In this document: piece by piece, positions 11,880 through 24,000 of the stretch
How the letters are laid out: the number at the start of each line of letters is the position of its first letter
How positions within the stretch are numbered: position 1 is the stretch's first letter
Source: Heliocidaris tuberculata
Lineage: Eukaryota; Echinodermata; Echinoidea; Camarodonta; Echinometridae
NCBI GenBank assembly: GCA_025618425.1
Contig: CM046835.1
Location: 12,465,738-12,529,737, forward strand
DNA length: 64,000 nucleotides
Reading direction: 5' to 3'
The notes under the pieces: generated by a model
Seen by the model: only the letters and a program-made list of their open reading frames with translations
Databases searched by the model: none
What the model was told of the DNA's origin: nothing
Program-made: the position numbers and the translations under genes

Positions 11880-12310
11880 AAATGAACTGTACTTTCGAGG
11901 ACAATTTTGAACGTTTTGGCCAAAAGACTACGTCAACTTCGCCCGTCTAAACATCATTGGCCAATGAAAGCGATCGACAGAAAATGCCCACGAAAATGCT
12001 GAACATGAAGTTAAACAGGGTAAGTGTTACAGTTTCTGCCACAGTATTTCTTTTAGAATTGCATTTTATTTCATTATAACCACATTTTAAGCTCTATTTT
12101 CTTCAAATATAAATTATTTGATTCATGAATTATTGAAATTTAAAAAAAAATTAAAAATACCATATTCGTATCGCTTTAATACGTGCGCCATGATTGGCCG
12201 ATCAATCTCTGAGCTGCATATGCATATTGCTCGCACAAAATTCAAATCAAATTCAGCCGCGCGATATCCTTTCTCTGGTGAGCTTTCAGCGTTAACGGTA
12301 AGCGTAAAAT
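11880..12310 (+). promoter_or_regulatory. Possible promoter and leader exons of a plus-strand transcript
   Basis: A moderately CpG-rich stretch has an inverted CCAAT pair (ATTGGCCAAT near 11958), an octamer-like ATGCATAT near 12222, and two potential donors (AACAGG/GTAAGTG near 12020 and TTAACG/GTAAGCG near 12297). It lies upstream of the broken gene at 12.7-15.7 kb. Only short motifs support it. Confidence 0.3.
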
Positions 12311-13611
12311 ATGTTTTTATGTCTTGTAGAATATAACCTCTGTGTAATCAAGTCATGGCATGACATCATGTGTATTTTGATATATATTTCACAAAATTTC
12401 ACAAAATAACAGTGTAAACAAGATCGAGCAACAATATTTACGTATGTCAAGGTCCCAGTCCCATCTGTTCAATTTTGTGTAACTTTTTGTCATGACAAGT
12501 TCTGATTTGATCTGTTTACCAAATTTCACGTTTCCCTCCCAATTTATTTTTATTGTACCGAAATTATTATCAGTAATAATAGCATCAGGACACAAAATTT
12601 TTCTGGTATACATTTATCCAACAGGACACATGGAAGGAGTCCCTCAAAATAAAAGTAGGGTCGACCCGGCCCAGGCCTAGAATAGATCTAGACATGATAG
12701 ATGAGGATGTTCTAGAGACTAAAGTCAAGAAAAGAGGGCTATTTGGCTGGAAAAGGGAAGCAGTGCACCTGGCGCAAAGTCTAAACATGCTAAAGAAGAT
12801 GGCCTCTCCTGTAAAGAAGGCTTTGAGGTAATCACTTGAGGTACGTTGTTCTGTTTTTTTTTTTTTTTTTTGTTATTAAGTGTAGACCTCTAAGTAAATC
12901 CCAACAATGTCCATCCCATCCATATCCACACCTACATGTAGACCGAAAATTCTGTCTCTCGTTCATTAGCTCTTCACTTAGAGACAGAAACGGTCGTATC
13001 AGTATCACTCTGCTGTGCAAACCGAATACACATTGACTTACACAATAACAGTTTGAATACGGCTGCAAGATTTTCAAACGGAGAATACCTTGGACCCTGA
13101 ATTACCTGAAAAAGGAGCTTTAAACGGATTGTTCAGTTAAATTGGTAAATTAAGCCGATTCCTTAAATAGTAGAGCCTAGGCCTAACCATGCTAACCAAT
13201 TCAATGGCAATATGTATACTGATGCACACTGATCTCTACAATTGCGCACACGAAAAATCGGGACTTTTACGTATGGGCGTCGACAGTGACCAAATTTTTG
13301 CCGACCAAATTTTTTTTGGGGGGGGGGGGGGAGATGTCAGCGCTCGCGGTGACCAAGAAATGTACACAATGACTTTGATACCCCGTAAATTAAGGATTTA
13401 ATTTTTGGAATTATCTTTTCCAACATCAGTGAGTTGAATTTATCGTATTTCATGTCGGTATTTGTAAATTAAATGCCGATTTTGAGTGAATTTTGGTGAA
13501 TTTTGTGCAGTGGTGTTTGATAGTGTTGAGATGTACAACCGTCCAAGATGTATACACATAATGCCGCTATGAGTGATCCCGTCCAATGATCAATGTGGTA
13601 TTAGGCAATCG

Positions 13612-13942
13612 TCACTCATAGGCCCTTGCCTATGTGGGACTGTGTCAAACATTCACTGTTGCAGTAGTAAAAAACAGACAACAAATTTGATCCAAGCAAG
13701 ATTTAATTTTCTTGAATTTGCTATTTTACCTGATTCAGGGACTTGTCAACTCTCACTATGTATGCTAAAAATTTGAGGTTTCAGAGTTAAAAATGAAATT
13801 TTAAATAATTATTTTCCTCTCATGTATGAATGATCTAGAATGTACCACTTCCCGCTAATACACACAAAACCTATTGAAGCCTATTCACCCGTTAAAGCTA
13901 TTGTGGAGTACAAGGTTATCTTCAGATAAGCTTGTACATGCA
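13612..13942 (-). mobile_element. Hairpin-ended repeat, family C, copy 1
   Basis: Matches 24713-25028 in reverse orientation. Shared words include AGGCCCTTGCCTATGTGGGA, ACATTCACTGTTGCAG, CCTGATTCAGGGACT and CCTCTCATGTATGAATGATC. Its inner end is a hairpin, GTACAAGGTTATC / GATAAGCTTGTAC. It sits in an intron of the broken gene. Non-autonomous and non-coding. Confidence 0.75.
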
Positions 13943-14859
13943 TAAGTGGGCAATCGTTTAATTCTGATCTGAACGCATCTAATCACATTGTATGAGGTGG
14001 GTTGAATCTCCATTTTGATATCTAATTATATGTAATTGATAACGACATTATGCGTATTTGGTAAGGTAAAATGTAGGTGATTTCTTTTTGTCCATAGGAA
14101 GAATGGAGTTTCAAACTCTTCCATATTCTGTATTCACTTTTTAAGGATGATCTCCAAGGAGAAGATGAAAAGAGTTAAAAGTGCTTGCGAGGAGGCGCAA
14201 CCTGGATAAAGGTGTCATAGAAGATATCATGAGGCGCACTAGGACTCACCGAGCTCAATATAGTGCCGAGCATGTTGCTTTTGAGGTGGAGGAGTTCCCC
14301 ATCCTGTAGTTGGAGACTCGGAGTATTGGGTAAGTAGAGGTTTATCAATAATCTGGACTTAATTATCAGAAACAGATAATAGTTGCATACATGTACAAAA
14401 TTTTTCAGGCAAAAGGAATGTTTTAATTTGATTCCCTCTATCTACCTTGTTTTTATGATGTTCAAAGCACACAAATTCATTATGGATGTCAGCTTTAATA
14501 ATTAGCTTTACAAATTTCGTCCATTCTTAGGATTATTTTTGATAAATTTCATGGCTTATACTTTCTCTGACAGAACAAAACAAGAACAATGCTATAATAT
14601 ATTTTTTTGAATTTGCAGATTCTGAAAGAGATTGAGTTTTTCCGGACTGCCCTCGAAAAAGTAGCAGAGAAAATCATCCACGTTTGGAGGAATTCGACCC
14701 TTGGCTCCACAAGCTGTCTCTTCAAGGAATATAATGCCTCGGCTTCATCCAGGAGTGTATTGAGGGAGACAAAATGAAAGGTCAGTATTTGTTTAAATGT
14801 TTAGAATGCATTTTGCAATGCTCTTCTTGGTTACCATTCCAACAGGAGGGGGCTTGAAG

Positions 14860-14920
14860 CTTTTGTCTTCGTAAGTAAAGAAAAATATTATTTAATTTTT
14901 TTCTTTACTTACGCAGACTC
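14860..14920. other. Short perfect inverted repeat
   Basis: CGTAAGTAAAGAAAAA and its inverse TTTTTCTTTACTTACG are separated by a short A+T spacer, giving a stem of about 16 bp. No associated gene; may be a small MITE remnant. Confidence 0.5.
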
Positions 14921-16302
14921 TGTTACAGAACTATCATGTTTTATAATTCTGTACATGTGTTAATAACAGGGGTGTACATCAAGTTGCTGTGAAAAGCTCC
15001 TCCACATCAATTGTTTGTTATGTGAACGCCAGTTCTTTCATAGATTTAATATAATTTGTCTGATTAACTTCCAGATCTGACACTTGCGGTCTCATTTCTG
15101 GCCATACCACACCTGCTTGGGGAGAAGGACATGATGTATGTTGTAGACAAGGTAAATGACAATTTAAACCCTTTCTTCCCAAACATGTTGCAACCACTAT
15201 TCCATTCTACCATAAAGATACTATTAAGAGATTGTGTAACATAAGTGGTGGGGGGGGGGGGGGAGTGGTCTGAATCTGATGCAGGAAACTGTTCACTTAA
15301 ATTACATGGGGTTAAAGTTTAGAGTATGACACTAGATTTATCTCCATTTTTTTCTCATTTCCTCTACCCTTTTCCCTACATACTTCTGTAGTTCTATGGA
15401 GAATCATAAGATGATTTTACTTTATCATGCACAGTGACCTGGTAACTTTCTTTCCTTCCACATTCTTAGGAACCTGTGACACCAACAACAACTGCAGTGT
15501 TTAGAGGAAAGCTGCTACAAGAAGACTTTGTAACTGCAGTCTGGATTGAAGGGGGTGAGGTGTGCCACTGCTCTGGAGCACTCACAGGGTTTGCCACTAT
15601 GTTTTTCCTCTTTTACGTCTATGGGCTTGAGTACCTAAAGCTGGGAAAAAAACACCTTAAAGGGACCGAAAAGTCGCCAATCGTGGTGTTTTGGAGCTTG
15701 GCCCGGCTCGGGTAATATTCAGGAATCTCCGTACATCTTCGGTAAACGCATGAATTGTGTGTATGCAGCACGCATTTGACCGGAGAAAGACGAACTGAAA
15801 AACCCAACTGACAAACTACCCCACCCTCTACGGCAATTTTGTTCGCTGCTCCAAGATTGTTGTTATGCACGGCCTTGTAATAGGGGCAAGCGAATGAAAT
15901 TGAACGTACATGGATATCGAGCGGTGGCTCCCTTTAATCTTTATACAACAATATTTGGTCAGACTTGGTATTGGCAAACCTGCACCCCTCAAGGTGTAGC
16001 ATTTTCTAAACAAGATTCAATAAGAATGCTCTTTGTCATTATCATCTTCCTCATGTGATGGCCGAGGTCTAATACATTTTGGAGAGTTCACTCTGCAGCA
16101 CCACTCGCTTCTTTCGGTCACAATCTAAATGGTGTATTCTATGTATGTCAAGGTACATGATGCCTGCAATGACATTTATGTGGTACAATGGGTGTCTGCT
16201 GGGACAGAGTATGGGACAGAGTATTCTTCTGCAGATAATTTATGCTACTTGTTCCTTGGCTCCTTCCTTGTTTGGCATAAAGGACACATATATATTTTAC
16301 AA

Positions 16303-16803
16303 CAGTGGCGGATTTAGGATTTCTAGGAAGGGGGGGGGGGTGGGCAAATTGACAAAGATAAAAAAAAAAATCAGTTGAGCGAAGCGAGCACAAAACGGGA
16401 GCCCAAGTTTTTGTCAGTATAGTGAACCGTGAACAAGGCATTTGAAGCCCTTTTTTATTACATGATAGTTGGTTATTTTAACCCCCCCCCCCCCCCAAAA
16501 AAAAAAAAAAAAATTGCGGTTGTGAAGTGCAATTTATTTAAAGCCTTAATTTTTTTAAATCCTGGAAGTAATTATAACCCACCTATTGTATTTAATTGTG
16601 CGAGTGAAAGAACTGTCACAAGTGTGAAGTGTGGGCCGAATTTTATTTCATATAGTGACCTGAATGGGGCATTTAAAGCCCTCTTTAATCCCCCTGGCCA
16701 TTTGAAACCTCATTGCTTCTGGTCTCTGAAAGTTTTTTTTTTTTTTTTTTTTTTTAGGGGGAGGGGCTGCTCTCCCTCTCCCCCCTCCTGGATCCGCTCC
16801 TCT
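16303..16803. mobile_element. CAGTGGCGGATTTAGGA element with poly-G and poly-C tracts
   Basis: Left end CAGTGGCGGATTTAGGATTT runs into a G-run; right end TCCTGGATCCGCTCC is its imperfect inverse and follows a T-run and C-rich tract. Inside, GGCATTTGAAGCCCT and GGCATTTAAAGCCCT repeat, and GAGCGAAGCGAGC occurs near 16377. Related pieces lie at 38055-38215 (GGGGCAGATCCAGGATTT plus G-run) and around 19325-20452. The long frame at 16429-16956 is an artefact of this repeat. Confidence 0.6.
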
Positions 16804-17633
16804 TGTACAATGTATGTGTGGCTTCGTAACAGGCCAAATGTACACAGTACATGTAGTATGATTTTAGTAGTTTTGTACCTACTGAAAATGTTATATAAGT
16901 TATGTACCACATACATGTTGTCTCTTTACAGTAATTTAGATTACTGCAACAACTGAACATGCGCATTTGTTGTTATTTGAATGCCCCAAAATAGAAAAAG
17001 AGACTGTAAAATAAAGTGCTTCACCATTATGCACATCACTTGCCTTTTGAATGCCCATAAATTTTTGGTTTTTTAAAACTTTCTAGGTTTGAATTTTAAG
17101 ATGTGTATCAATTAAAAAAGCATAATGCATTTCATAATTGTTAATTGAAAAAGTATACATGGAACAATCTGTTTTAGATTACCTTAATGACTAAGCATTC
17201 ATTAGTTAGAATTGTGTTTCATAGAGTCAGTATTTACTCAATTTGTCTTCATTTCTGAAGCAATGTACAGCTAAACACACACAAAATATATCTTGTAAAA
17301 GAAATATACATGTATAGTGAAAAGTATATCGCACATAGGTATACACCATATGTAATATATCATACTTGCAGATATAGTACAGAAATATGTTTTTAGAAAT
17401 GGAAAGCTTTGAACGCATTCCTGAATTTTATATACACTGTTTCTGTTATGACTGTTTTTTTTTTTTTTTTTTAGTGCATCACTCATTTGCGAATGTATCA
17501 TCATAATGTGTGTGAGTAATGATTAATGATTTGTTGTACTCGGTACAATTCATGTACCTTTTATTGTTAAAATTTTAACTGAGATGAGGGTATGTAATCC
17601 TGCTTGCTTATGTTGTACTCACTGGCCATTACA

Positions 17634-17634
<1 letters not shown>

Positions 17635-17681
<47 letters not shown>
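17635..17681. repeat. (TA)n microsatellite
   Basis: Pure alternating TA. The surrounding 16.8-18.2 kb holds no gene that I can see, only A+T-rich sequence. Confidence 0.9.
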
Positions 17682-17684
<3 letters not shown>

Positions 17685-18229
17685 GACCACTGAGAATGAT
17701 AATCTTAATCAATTCTTGGTGTCGCATAGCAATTTGCTATGCATTTTCTATATGACTGCTACACAAAATTTATTTTGTGGAGCAAATTTTTTACATAGGA
17801 CTGTACAGAACTTTGTTTAAAGTATTTTTCCCATCGACCAAAAATGCTAATCAAATTTGAGAATATTATTTCCTGATAATGTCGTGATGGAACAAAAGCC
17901 TATTGCTTGTCACTGTTCGTGAACTATTTTAAAGCCAGCTTATATAGAACTGTTCATTTTTTTTTAATTATTGTAAAAATGTCTTGCTAAGTTGGGGTTG
18001 TTAGAAAGTCATTCAAAGTGCATCTTAACCTCATGTATTCTCATTACAATTACAGTACTGTGCTTGAACATGTATACGGAATATCATGTATTCAGAGAAA
18101 TCAGATGCTCCAATGTATGCTTATATGCCTTATTAAATACAACTCATTCAGTTTTGTTTTAACTTAACATGGAAAAGTATAGCTCTCTGTTTTTTTGTTT
18201 TTTTCTTCAGTATCTGTGTATGCAAACAA

Positions 18230-18755
18230 AAGGGAAGGTTTAGAAGGGTTCAATTTTGCACCCCAAAAGCGTCCCTGTAAGGCGCAAAATCGCACCCTTT
18301 TATGGGGGTAAAGGGCTCAACGTTGTACCTTTCCAGAAGGTGCAAAACTGCACCTTCTGGAAAGGTACAATATTGCACCCAAAAAGGTGCTCCCAGTGTT
18401 GCATTTATTTGCACCCTTTTGGGTGCAAAATTGCACCCTTTTTATAGGAAAAAAGGTTCAATATTGAACCCTAAATGGTGCAAAATTGCACCTTTCTGAA
18501 AGGTACAATATTGCACCCAAAAAGGTGCTCCCACTGTTGCATTTATTTGCACCCTTTTGGGTGCAAAATTGCACCCTTTTTATAGGAAAAAGGGTTCAAT
18601 ATTGAACCCTAAATGGTGCAACATTGCACCCTAATAATGGTGCAAAATTGCACCTTTCTGAAAGGTACAATATTGCACCCAAAAAGGTGCTCCCAGTGTT
18701 GCATTTATTTGCACCCTAAAAGGTGCAAATTTGTACCTTTGTTTCTTAGTGTGCA
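18230..18755. repeat. Array of palindromic GGTGCAAAATTGCACC units
   Basis: Units of about 137 and 163 bp repeat in tandem. GGTACAATATTGCACCC followed by AAAAAGGTGCTCCCA starts near 18364, 18501 and 18664. Each unit is made of short perfect palindromes: GGTGCAAAATTGCACC, GGGTTCAATATTGAACCC and GGGTGCAAAATTGCACCC. The array starts near GGGTTCAATTTTGCACCCC and ends near TTAGTGTGCAC. Reading frames through it are repetitive and not genes. Confidence 0.85.
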
Positions 18756-19324
18756 CTACATGTAGTGTCGAACAGCTCATATCTGCGCCACCAGCACCAC
18801 TGCCTGACATTGGAGTTGGTAAGTTTTGTGTTTTTTCCAAAAGGCACCCCCCCCCTTGAAAAAAGCTGGTGACTGCACTGGACACACAGCGTATTTAGCT
18901 AATGGGAGCTTGTGGGAACCAGTTCCGTATATAGCATCATATTTATATTGTAATCCAGTCACAAAGACACCCTTTTTCCAAACTGTTAGTTCCGAAGACA
19001 TCCTTTTCATGATATATACGCTAGTTCCGAAGCCCCCCCCCCTTTTTTTTTTGTCTTGCCAGTGGCACATACCTACCACTTTTGGGGTCGAGTGCCACCC
19101 GTAGGGAGGAAGGGGTACAAAATCTTCTTAAATGGGTGAGGGAAGGGGTTGCCTTTTTGAGAGCACCGTGAACACTTACTATTAGGCGGCAAACCCAAAT
19201 CTGTTATTATATACGTAAACGTAACTCAAACAAGCGGAATATTATAATAGGCCATCGATATTTAGGTCTATATAGCGGCGGGCCATCTCGATGAACCGTA
19301 TAGTGCTTGTTTACCAAATCCATG

Positions 19325-20452
19325 ACCGGTGGCGTATCTAGGTCCTAGGTATTTTGGCGCCCATGCAGGGCAAAGTATCAAATCTGCACCCCCAATACCC
19401 AAACTCAGATTAATGAGCGTTTTTAATTTAGAATGATGGCACTATACGTGAAAATGAGTTTTGATGCACATAACCCGGGGTTGTTAGCCCAATTTTGATG
19501 AATTATTGTATAAGCGAGGGAGCAACGCGACCGAGCGGCAGATTTTTTTTTTCACCCCTCGAATTGAAATTTCTTATGTATTTTACCTTTAGAAAAAAAA
19601 TCCAAGGGAATAGGCCTATAGCGACCTATAGCCATATATATATATATATATATTTTTTTGTTGTTGAAATATATACTGGAGGAATCTACCAAAGCAATTG
19701 CAAGGCAATTTTCTGATTTCTTTCGAACGTTCTATATTTCGAAAGTGATTTTTATGCACATATCCATCTGGGGTCACAAAATTTAACAAGCCGCCTTATG
19801 CGGGGGGGGGGGGGGGGGGGGGGGAGCAACAAGAATTAAGTAATGGTTAACACTTTAAAAACGCATTTGGGGCGCGAAATAGCTAGATCCTGAACGTAAT
19901 TATGCGAGGGAGCAAACCTACCGAGCTTTAGAAAATTTTCGCATTTCAAACCCTATAAAACACCATTTCTGACGCATTTTGTCCTTGACTTGGGCGCAAA
20001 TAATCCTCAAAGACCATTTCTCCCCATTTTCTTTCTCTCTTTTTCATTTTTTCGCTCCTTCATGTGCCGCCCGGGGCACGTGCAACCTCCCCCCCCCCCC
20101 CCGTATTCACCACTGCTAATGACGGAATGTGCCTTGACCACACCCTTTTTGACAAGTAAAGCTGACTGTACAGTAATGTGTTACCGTGGCTCAAGGTCCC
20201 CAAATGATGCAATTTCGTGTAATGATATTATATATATTTATTTGTGGGGGGGGGGGGCCATAAATTTGAATGCATCATGCAGATTTTCCAACCTTCTTGA
20301 AATCTTTTTAAACAATTAACACCTTGAAGATCTCAATTCATGGGCGTAAATATGCAGGAAATTCTTTTCATCAGAGGGGGACGTAACAATAGGTCGTCCC
20401 CCCCCCCCCCCCCCGATGAATAGAATTGCGTAACAATTCTCCGCCACTGTCT
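19325..20452. mobile_element. Composite repeat with GGTGGCGTATCTAGG / CCGCCACTG ends
   Basis: The left part reads GGTGGCGTATCTAGGTCCTA and the right part ends AATTCTCCGCCACTG, an inverse of the CAGTGGCGGA end type. Inside are GCGAGGGAGCAACGCGACCG (near 19514), a related GCGAGGGAGCAAACCTACCG (near 19905), and long G- and C-runs at 19802-19824, 20087-20102, 20246-20257 and 20399-20414. No intact coding sequence. Boundaries are approximate. Confidence 0.5.
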
Positions 20453-20689
20453 CAATTTATTTTTATTTGAACGCATGCACTTCCTACAGCGACAGAATCA
20501 TTCAAAAATTATATTTTCTTAGGAGACAGAACGCTTCCATATGAGACAGAATGAGGGGGGGGGGGATAAATTTAAATTATTGCAAGCAAGAAAATTAAGA
20601 TTATTGCGTGTTGAAACTTTTAATTTCACAACACTACACATTTATTCGTTATACTGCATCATGCAAAATCATGGTCTTGTATAATTTCT

Positions 20690-21047
20690 GCCTCAACTTA
20701 ATTGATGAGGGGGGTGGCAACTGCCCCCTGCTCCCCCTCCCCTCGCTTCTGGGGGCTCCCGGTGCCTATGCTGTCTGACAATCCAGGGTCCGCTTCTGGC
20801 CTTATCATAATTAGGGTCCCCATCACAATTATCTTCGCTGTGAAACAATTTCGACAAAACAGAGCTGAGCCCTTCGATCTTTTCTAGTTCTGTTCCGATT
20901 ATTTTTATGAACGAGATATTTGAGGACGAGATGTCTATAACCTTTGTATAACGTAAATGATTGTCGCGGCCGATCTGAAATCTTTGGACCCAAACATTTT
21001 TGGGAGAAAAGTTTGAATATTTTATTGTTAATACCAGTATTGATAAT
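20690..21047 (+). promoter_or_regulatory. MAIP1 upstream region and probable 5' UTR
   Basis: The first 100 bases (20700-20800) are GC-rich and look like the edge of a repeat (CAGGGTCCGCTTCTGGCC). The following 250 bases are A+T-rich with no clear TATA box. An in-frame ATG at 21000 would add 16 residues (MGEKFEYF...), but these are acidic and lack import-signal character, so I treat them as leader. No acceptor was identified with confidence. Confidence 0.35.
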
Positions 21048-24000
21048 ATGTATCGAATGAATTTATTCAAGAAATGCGTCTTATTATCTCTAAGAACTAC
21101 AGGATGCCTCGAAGCAGGCGCCAAAAGGAATTTTTCCGTGCTTGGAGGGAAATCCCCATACAGAAGAATACACAGCAGTGAACGTATGGGACTGTTATTG
21201 CAAAGAAGTGATGCAGATGCAGGACTCTCCAGAGCAGCAGATAGATGTTCAACAAGCTGTTTACTTCTTCAAAATAAAAGGAGCATGAGCACTGGAGAAG
21301 AAGGAGGGAATGAAGGAAAGATCAAACCAGTGTTTGTTGCTATTCCCAATCCAATCAAAGTCATCAGAAACAATATTTTTTATTGGTTAATACGTTCATA
21401 TTTTGATCCAGATTTTTCGATTGATGAGTTCACACAGGGAGCAAAGCAGGTACAAATAAATCTGGAAATGCAACCTTATTTTCATTGGATTATATACACA
21501 TGAGTTTTAGGTATATGGTCCAATGAAAATAAAGTCATACATGTATTGAAAGGGGTATTTTCCAAGTTATTTTTCGTATAGAAATTGTAAGTCCTGTAAG
21601 TTAAAAAGAAAAATTTCATTTTTACATGTAAGAGTTGCTTAAATTTAAAGGGGATGTCAACTCTAAATTTCTAAAGTTGGTTTCAACGAAAGCATGAAAA
21701 TGAGCAAGAAGCAGATCAGTGAAAATTTGAGGAAGATTTGAATAAGTATAAGAATAGGGTGTCTGGAGGATTTTTCTATCTCAGAAACTACACATTCAAA
21801 TGATTTGATTTTTTCAGATCTTGTTGAAAAAACTGTAAAAAATACATGTACCAAATTTTATGTCAATCCATGCATTAATTATTCAGTAATGCTCAAATGA
21901 ATTCTTGTAAATTTTCAGCTTTTTTTCCCCCATAGACGTGTACAAATGAAATGGCACAAAAACGTGCTGCTGAAACAGTGCGCACACACAGTGTGTGTAG
22001 TTGTGTGTAAATTTGCATAGGGCCCAGTGGGGCAGTAGGGGGAGGGCATTTTCAAATTGATATAGCAACATGATCTCATATTAGTTTCTCTAAAATTCCT
22101 GCAGAATCAAATTTGGAACATTCCAAATTACTTAAGTTCTTATGGACAAGTTTATAGCTCAACAACTTGCCGAGATGTCACTTTAAACATATCCCTTTTC
22201 AGTTTTTCTTAATGAAGGAATTAAGCATACAACTTGTCCTTAACAACAAAAGATAGGAAATATAATTTCCTATCATATGATACCAAATTTATTTCAAACT
22301 GCCAATGGGATCACATTTTTTTGTTAGTTCGAAAAAAACCCTTACGCTGAAAAACTGTGCGCCATATTTTGTGCTGATTCAGCATAGAAACAGCTGACAG
22401 TATTTGGCCAACCTTCAGACACCCTAATAAGAAAGTTATGAATTTTTGAAGTTGTATATGATCATCAAGCATGAATCGGCAACTCTACTGTAACATAGAT
22501 CCACTCACACACATGCGCGGTTATTGTAGATAACCTCGCACTCTGTACCTTTGTACTGTGAAGAATTGCCTCTCATGCTGGAAAGGAGCAAGATCGCCAG
22601 CCAAAAACAGCCTGAAAAAGATATATTGTAACCTTGTTCATTGGATAAGTGGAAAATCACCAGGGGCCTGTTTCTCGAAACCGTCATATGTCTAAGTTCT
22701 TGACTAAGTCAGCGCTAGTTCTCTCGTTGTCCGCTACGTGTTTCACAAAGCCGTCTTTACCCAGATGCGTGACAACTTCCTGACTAAGGACTTAGAACGC
22801 CTCCAACCCTGTCATATCTTTTTTAGCCGACGTACAGCGCTATCACATGTTATTTTTTGGGTAGATTATGGTCGGCAAAAAGGGACGCTACATACTTTTT
22901 CAACTCTTTCAAAATTATATTTCTACACAATTACTTAGTATGGAATTTATCCATGTTTATATTATGAAAATTATATGACAATATGCAGTGTTTCTACCAA
23001 AGGCTTGTCTTCACTGAACTACTATAGTGAATCAACACTCTTTCAACATTCTAATTGATAAACAAGCAAAAAACAAAACAGTTTCATTGAGGTCATTTCA
23101 ATGATACGAAAGGCACTTTTTTTCAAAATCATGAAAATAAAGAAAACCAAAATAAAAATGAAACAATAACAGACTGCTAGGCCTATATAATTATGAGGTG
23201 GGATAAAAAAAAAAGAAGTTAATGCAAAACTTGTAAAAAATTAATCCCATCATTAGAAACTGAAAACAAAATATTATACTATTGACAAATAAACAGTGGG
23301 CAAGAACAAAATGCAAGCCTACTGGTTAAAGTAATGTGAAGTATTATAATCTGGAAAAAAAAAACACTATAAATTCATAGCTGTTGCTACTTGCTAGGTA
23401 TGTTTTTGGATTTAGTAAGTGATGATGGCAAAGCTATTTTACAGTCTTTCATATCTGATCGATTCGAATGAAAATGATGTGCTATATCATAATGAAAATC
23501 ACATTGTATTTCTTGTATCATGACAAGCGTGCAGGTTATGTGAAAATGAATAAAAGATCTTCGCGAATGGTTTCTATTAACATGATAAAGATTTCTTTGA
23601 TGAACTAAAATCCGACGAGGGAACCGTAATCTGGCACCATAGGCCAGCCATAGTCAAAGGCATATTCTGTGCTTTTCAGACCCATTTTAGCGTAAAAATA
23701 CATTATATCAATGATATTTGAAATGAATACTTTGAAATATATGTGTTTAAACTTATAATATGAATATTTTTGTAATTGCAATATCATAATCAAGCCTGAA
23801 AACATTGAAACGTTCGTAGCAACCTCTAAATATTATGAAAATATATGGGTATATTTTGATAAACTATCAAATGACGACACCCAGGGGGTACCTATCAAAA
23901 GTAAAACGTCTCACTGATCGTGAAATGAATAGCTTATATTTTTCAACTTACAAGTGAATCCATCGTATTATTTACATAATTTAAAAAGTTCTTGGCATCC

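Larger units (their letters stand above)
12690..15715 (+). pseudogene. Broken multi-exon gene of an unrecognised family
   Basis: Exon-like pieces with GT/AG borders are: 12690-12830 (reads TKVKKRGLFGWKREAVHLAQ), about 14170-14329 (ends EEFPIL, then a stop), 14619-14780 (EEFDPWLHKLSLQ and GFIQECIEGDKMK, separated by a stop and a frameshift), 15075-15151 (LAVSFLAIPHLLGEKDM) and from 15470 (AVFRGKLLQEDFVTAVWIEG, then a hydrophobic GFATMFFLFYVYGLEY segment). Phases agree across 14780/15075 and 15151/15470. A TAG at FPIL, frameshifts in two exons and loss of the expected end argue for decay. The style recalls large uncharacterised invertebrate and fish families, but I cannot name one. Function unknown. 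Sequencing errors could mimic some of the breaks. Confidence 0.55.

Noticed and set aside
16429..16956. 175-codon plus-strand frame
   Set aside because: Built from C-run, A-run and T-run translations and repeat words; not a gene.
18230..18755. Possible CRISPR-like array
   Set aside because: Repeats are palindromic satellites without unique spacers, in a eukaryotic genome.
21000..21047. Earlier in-frame ATG for MAIP1
   Set aside because: Would add an acidic 16-residue leader before the presequence; the start at 21048 gives a length closer to the known family.
20693..21124. 143-codon minus-strand reading frame overlapping the start of MAIP1
   Set aside because: Antisense to the MAIP1 first exon and running into GC-rich repeat sequence; no domain or splice support.
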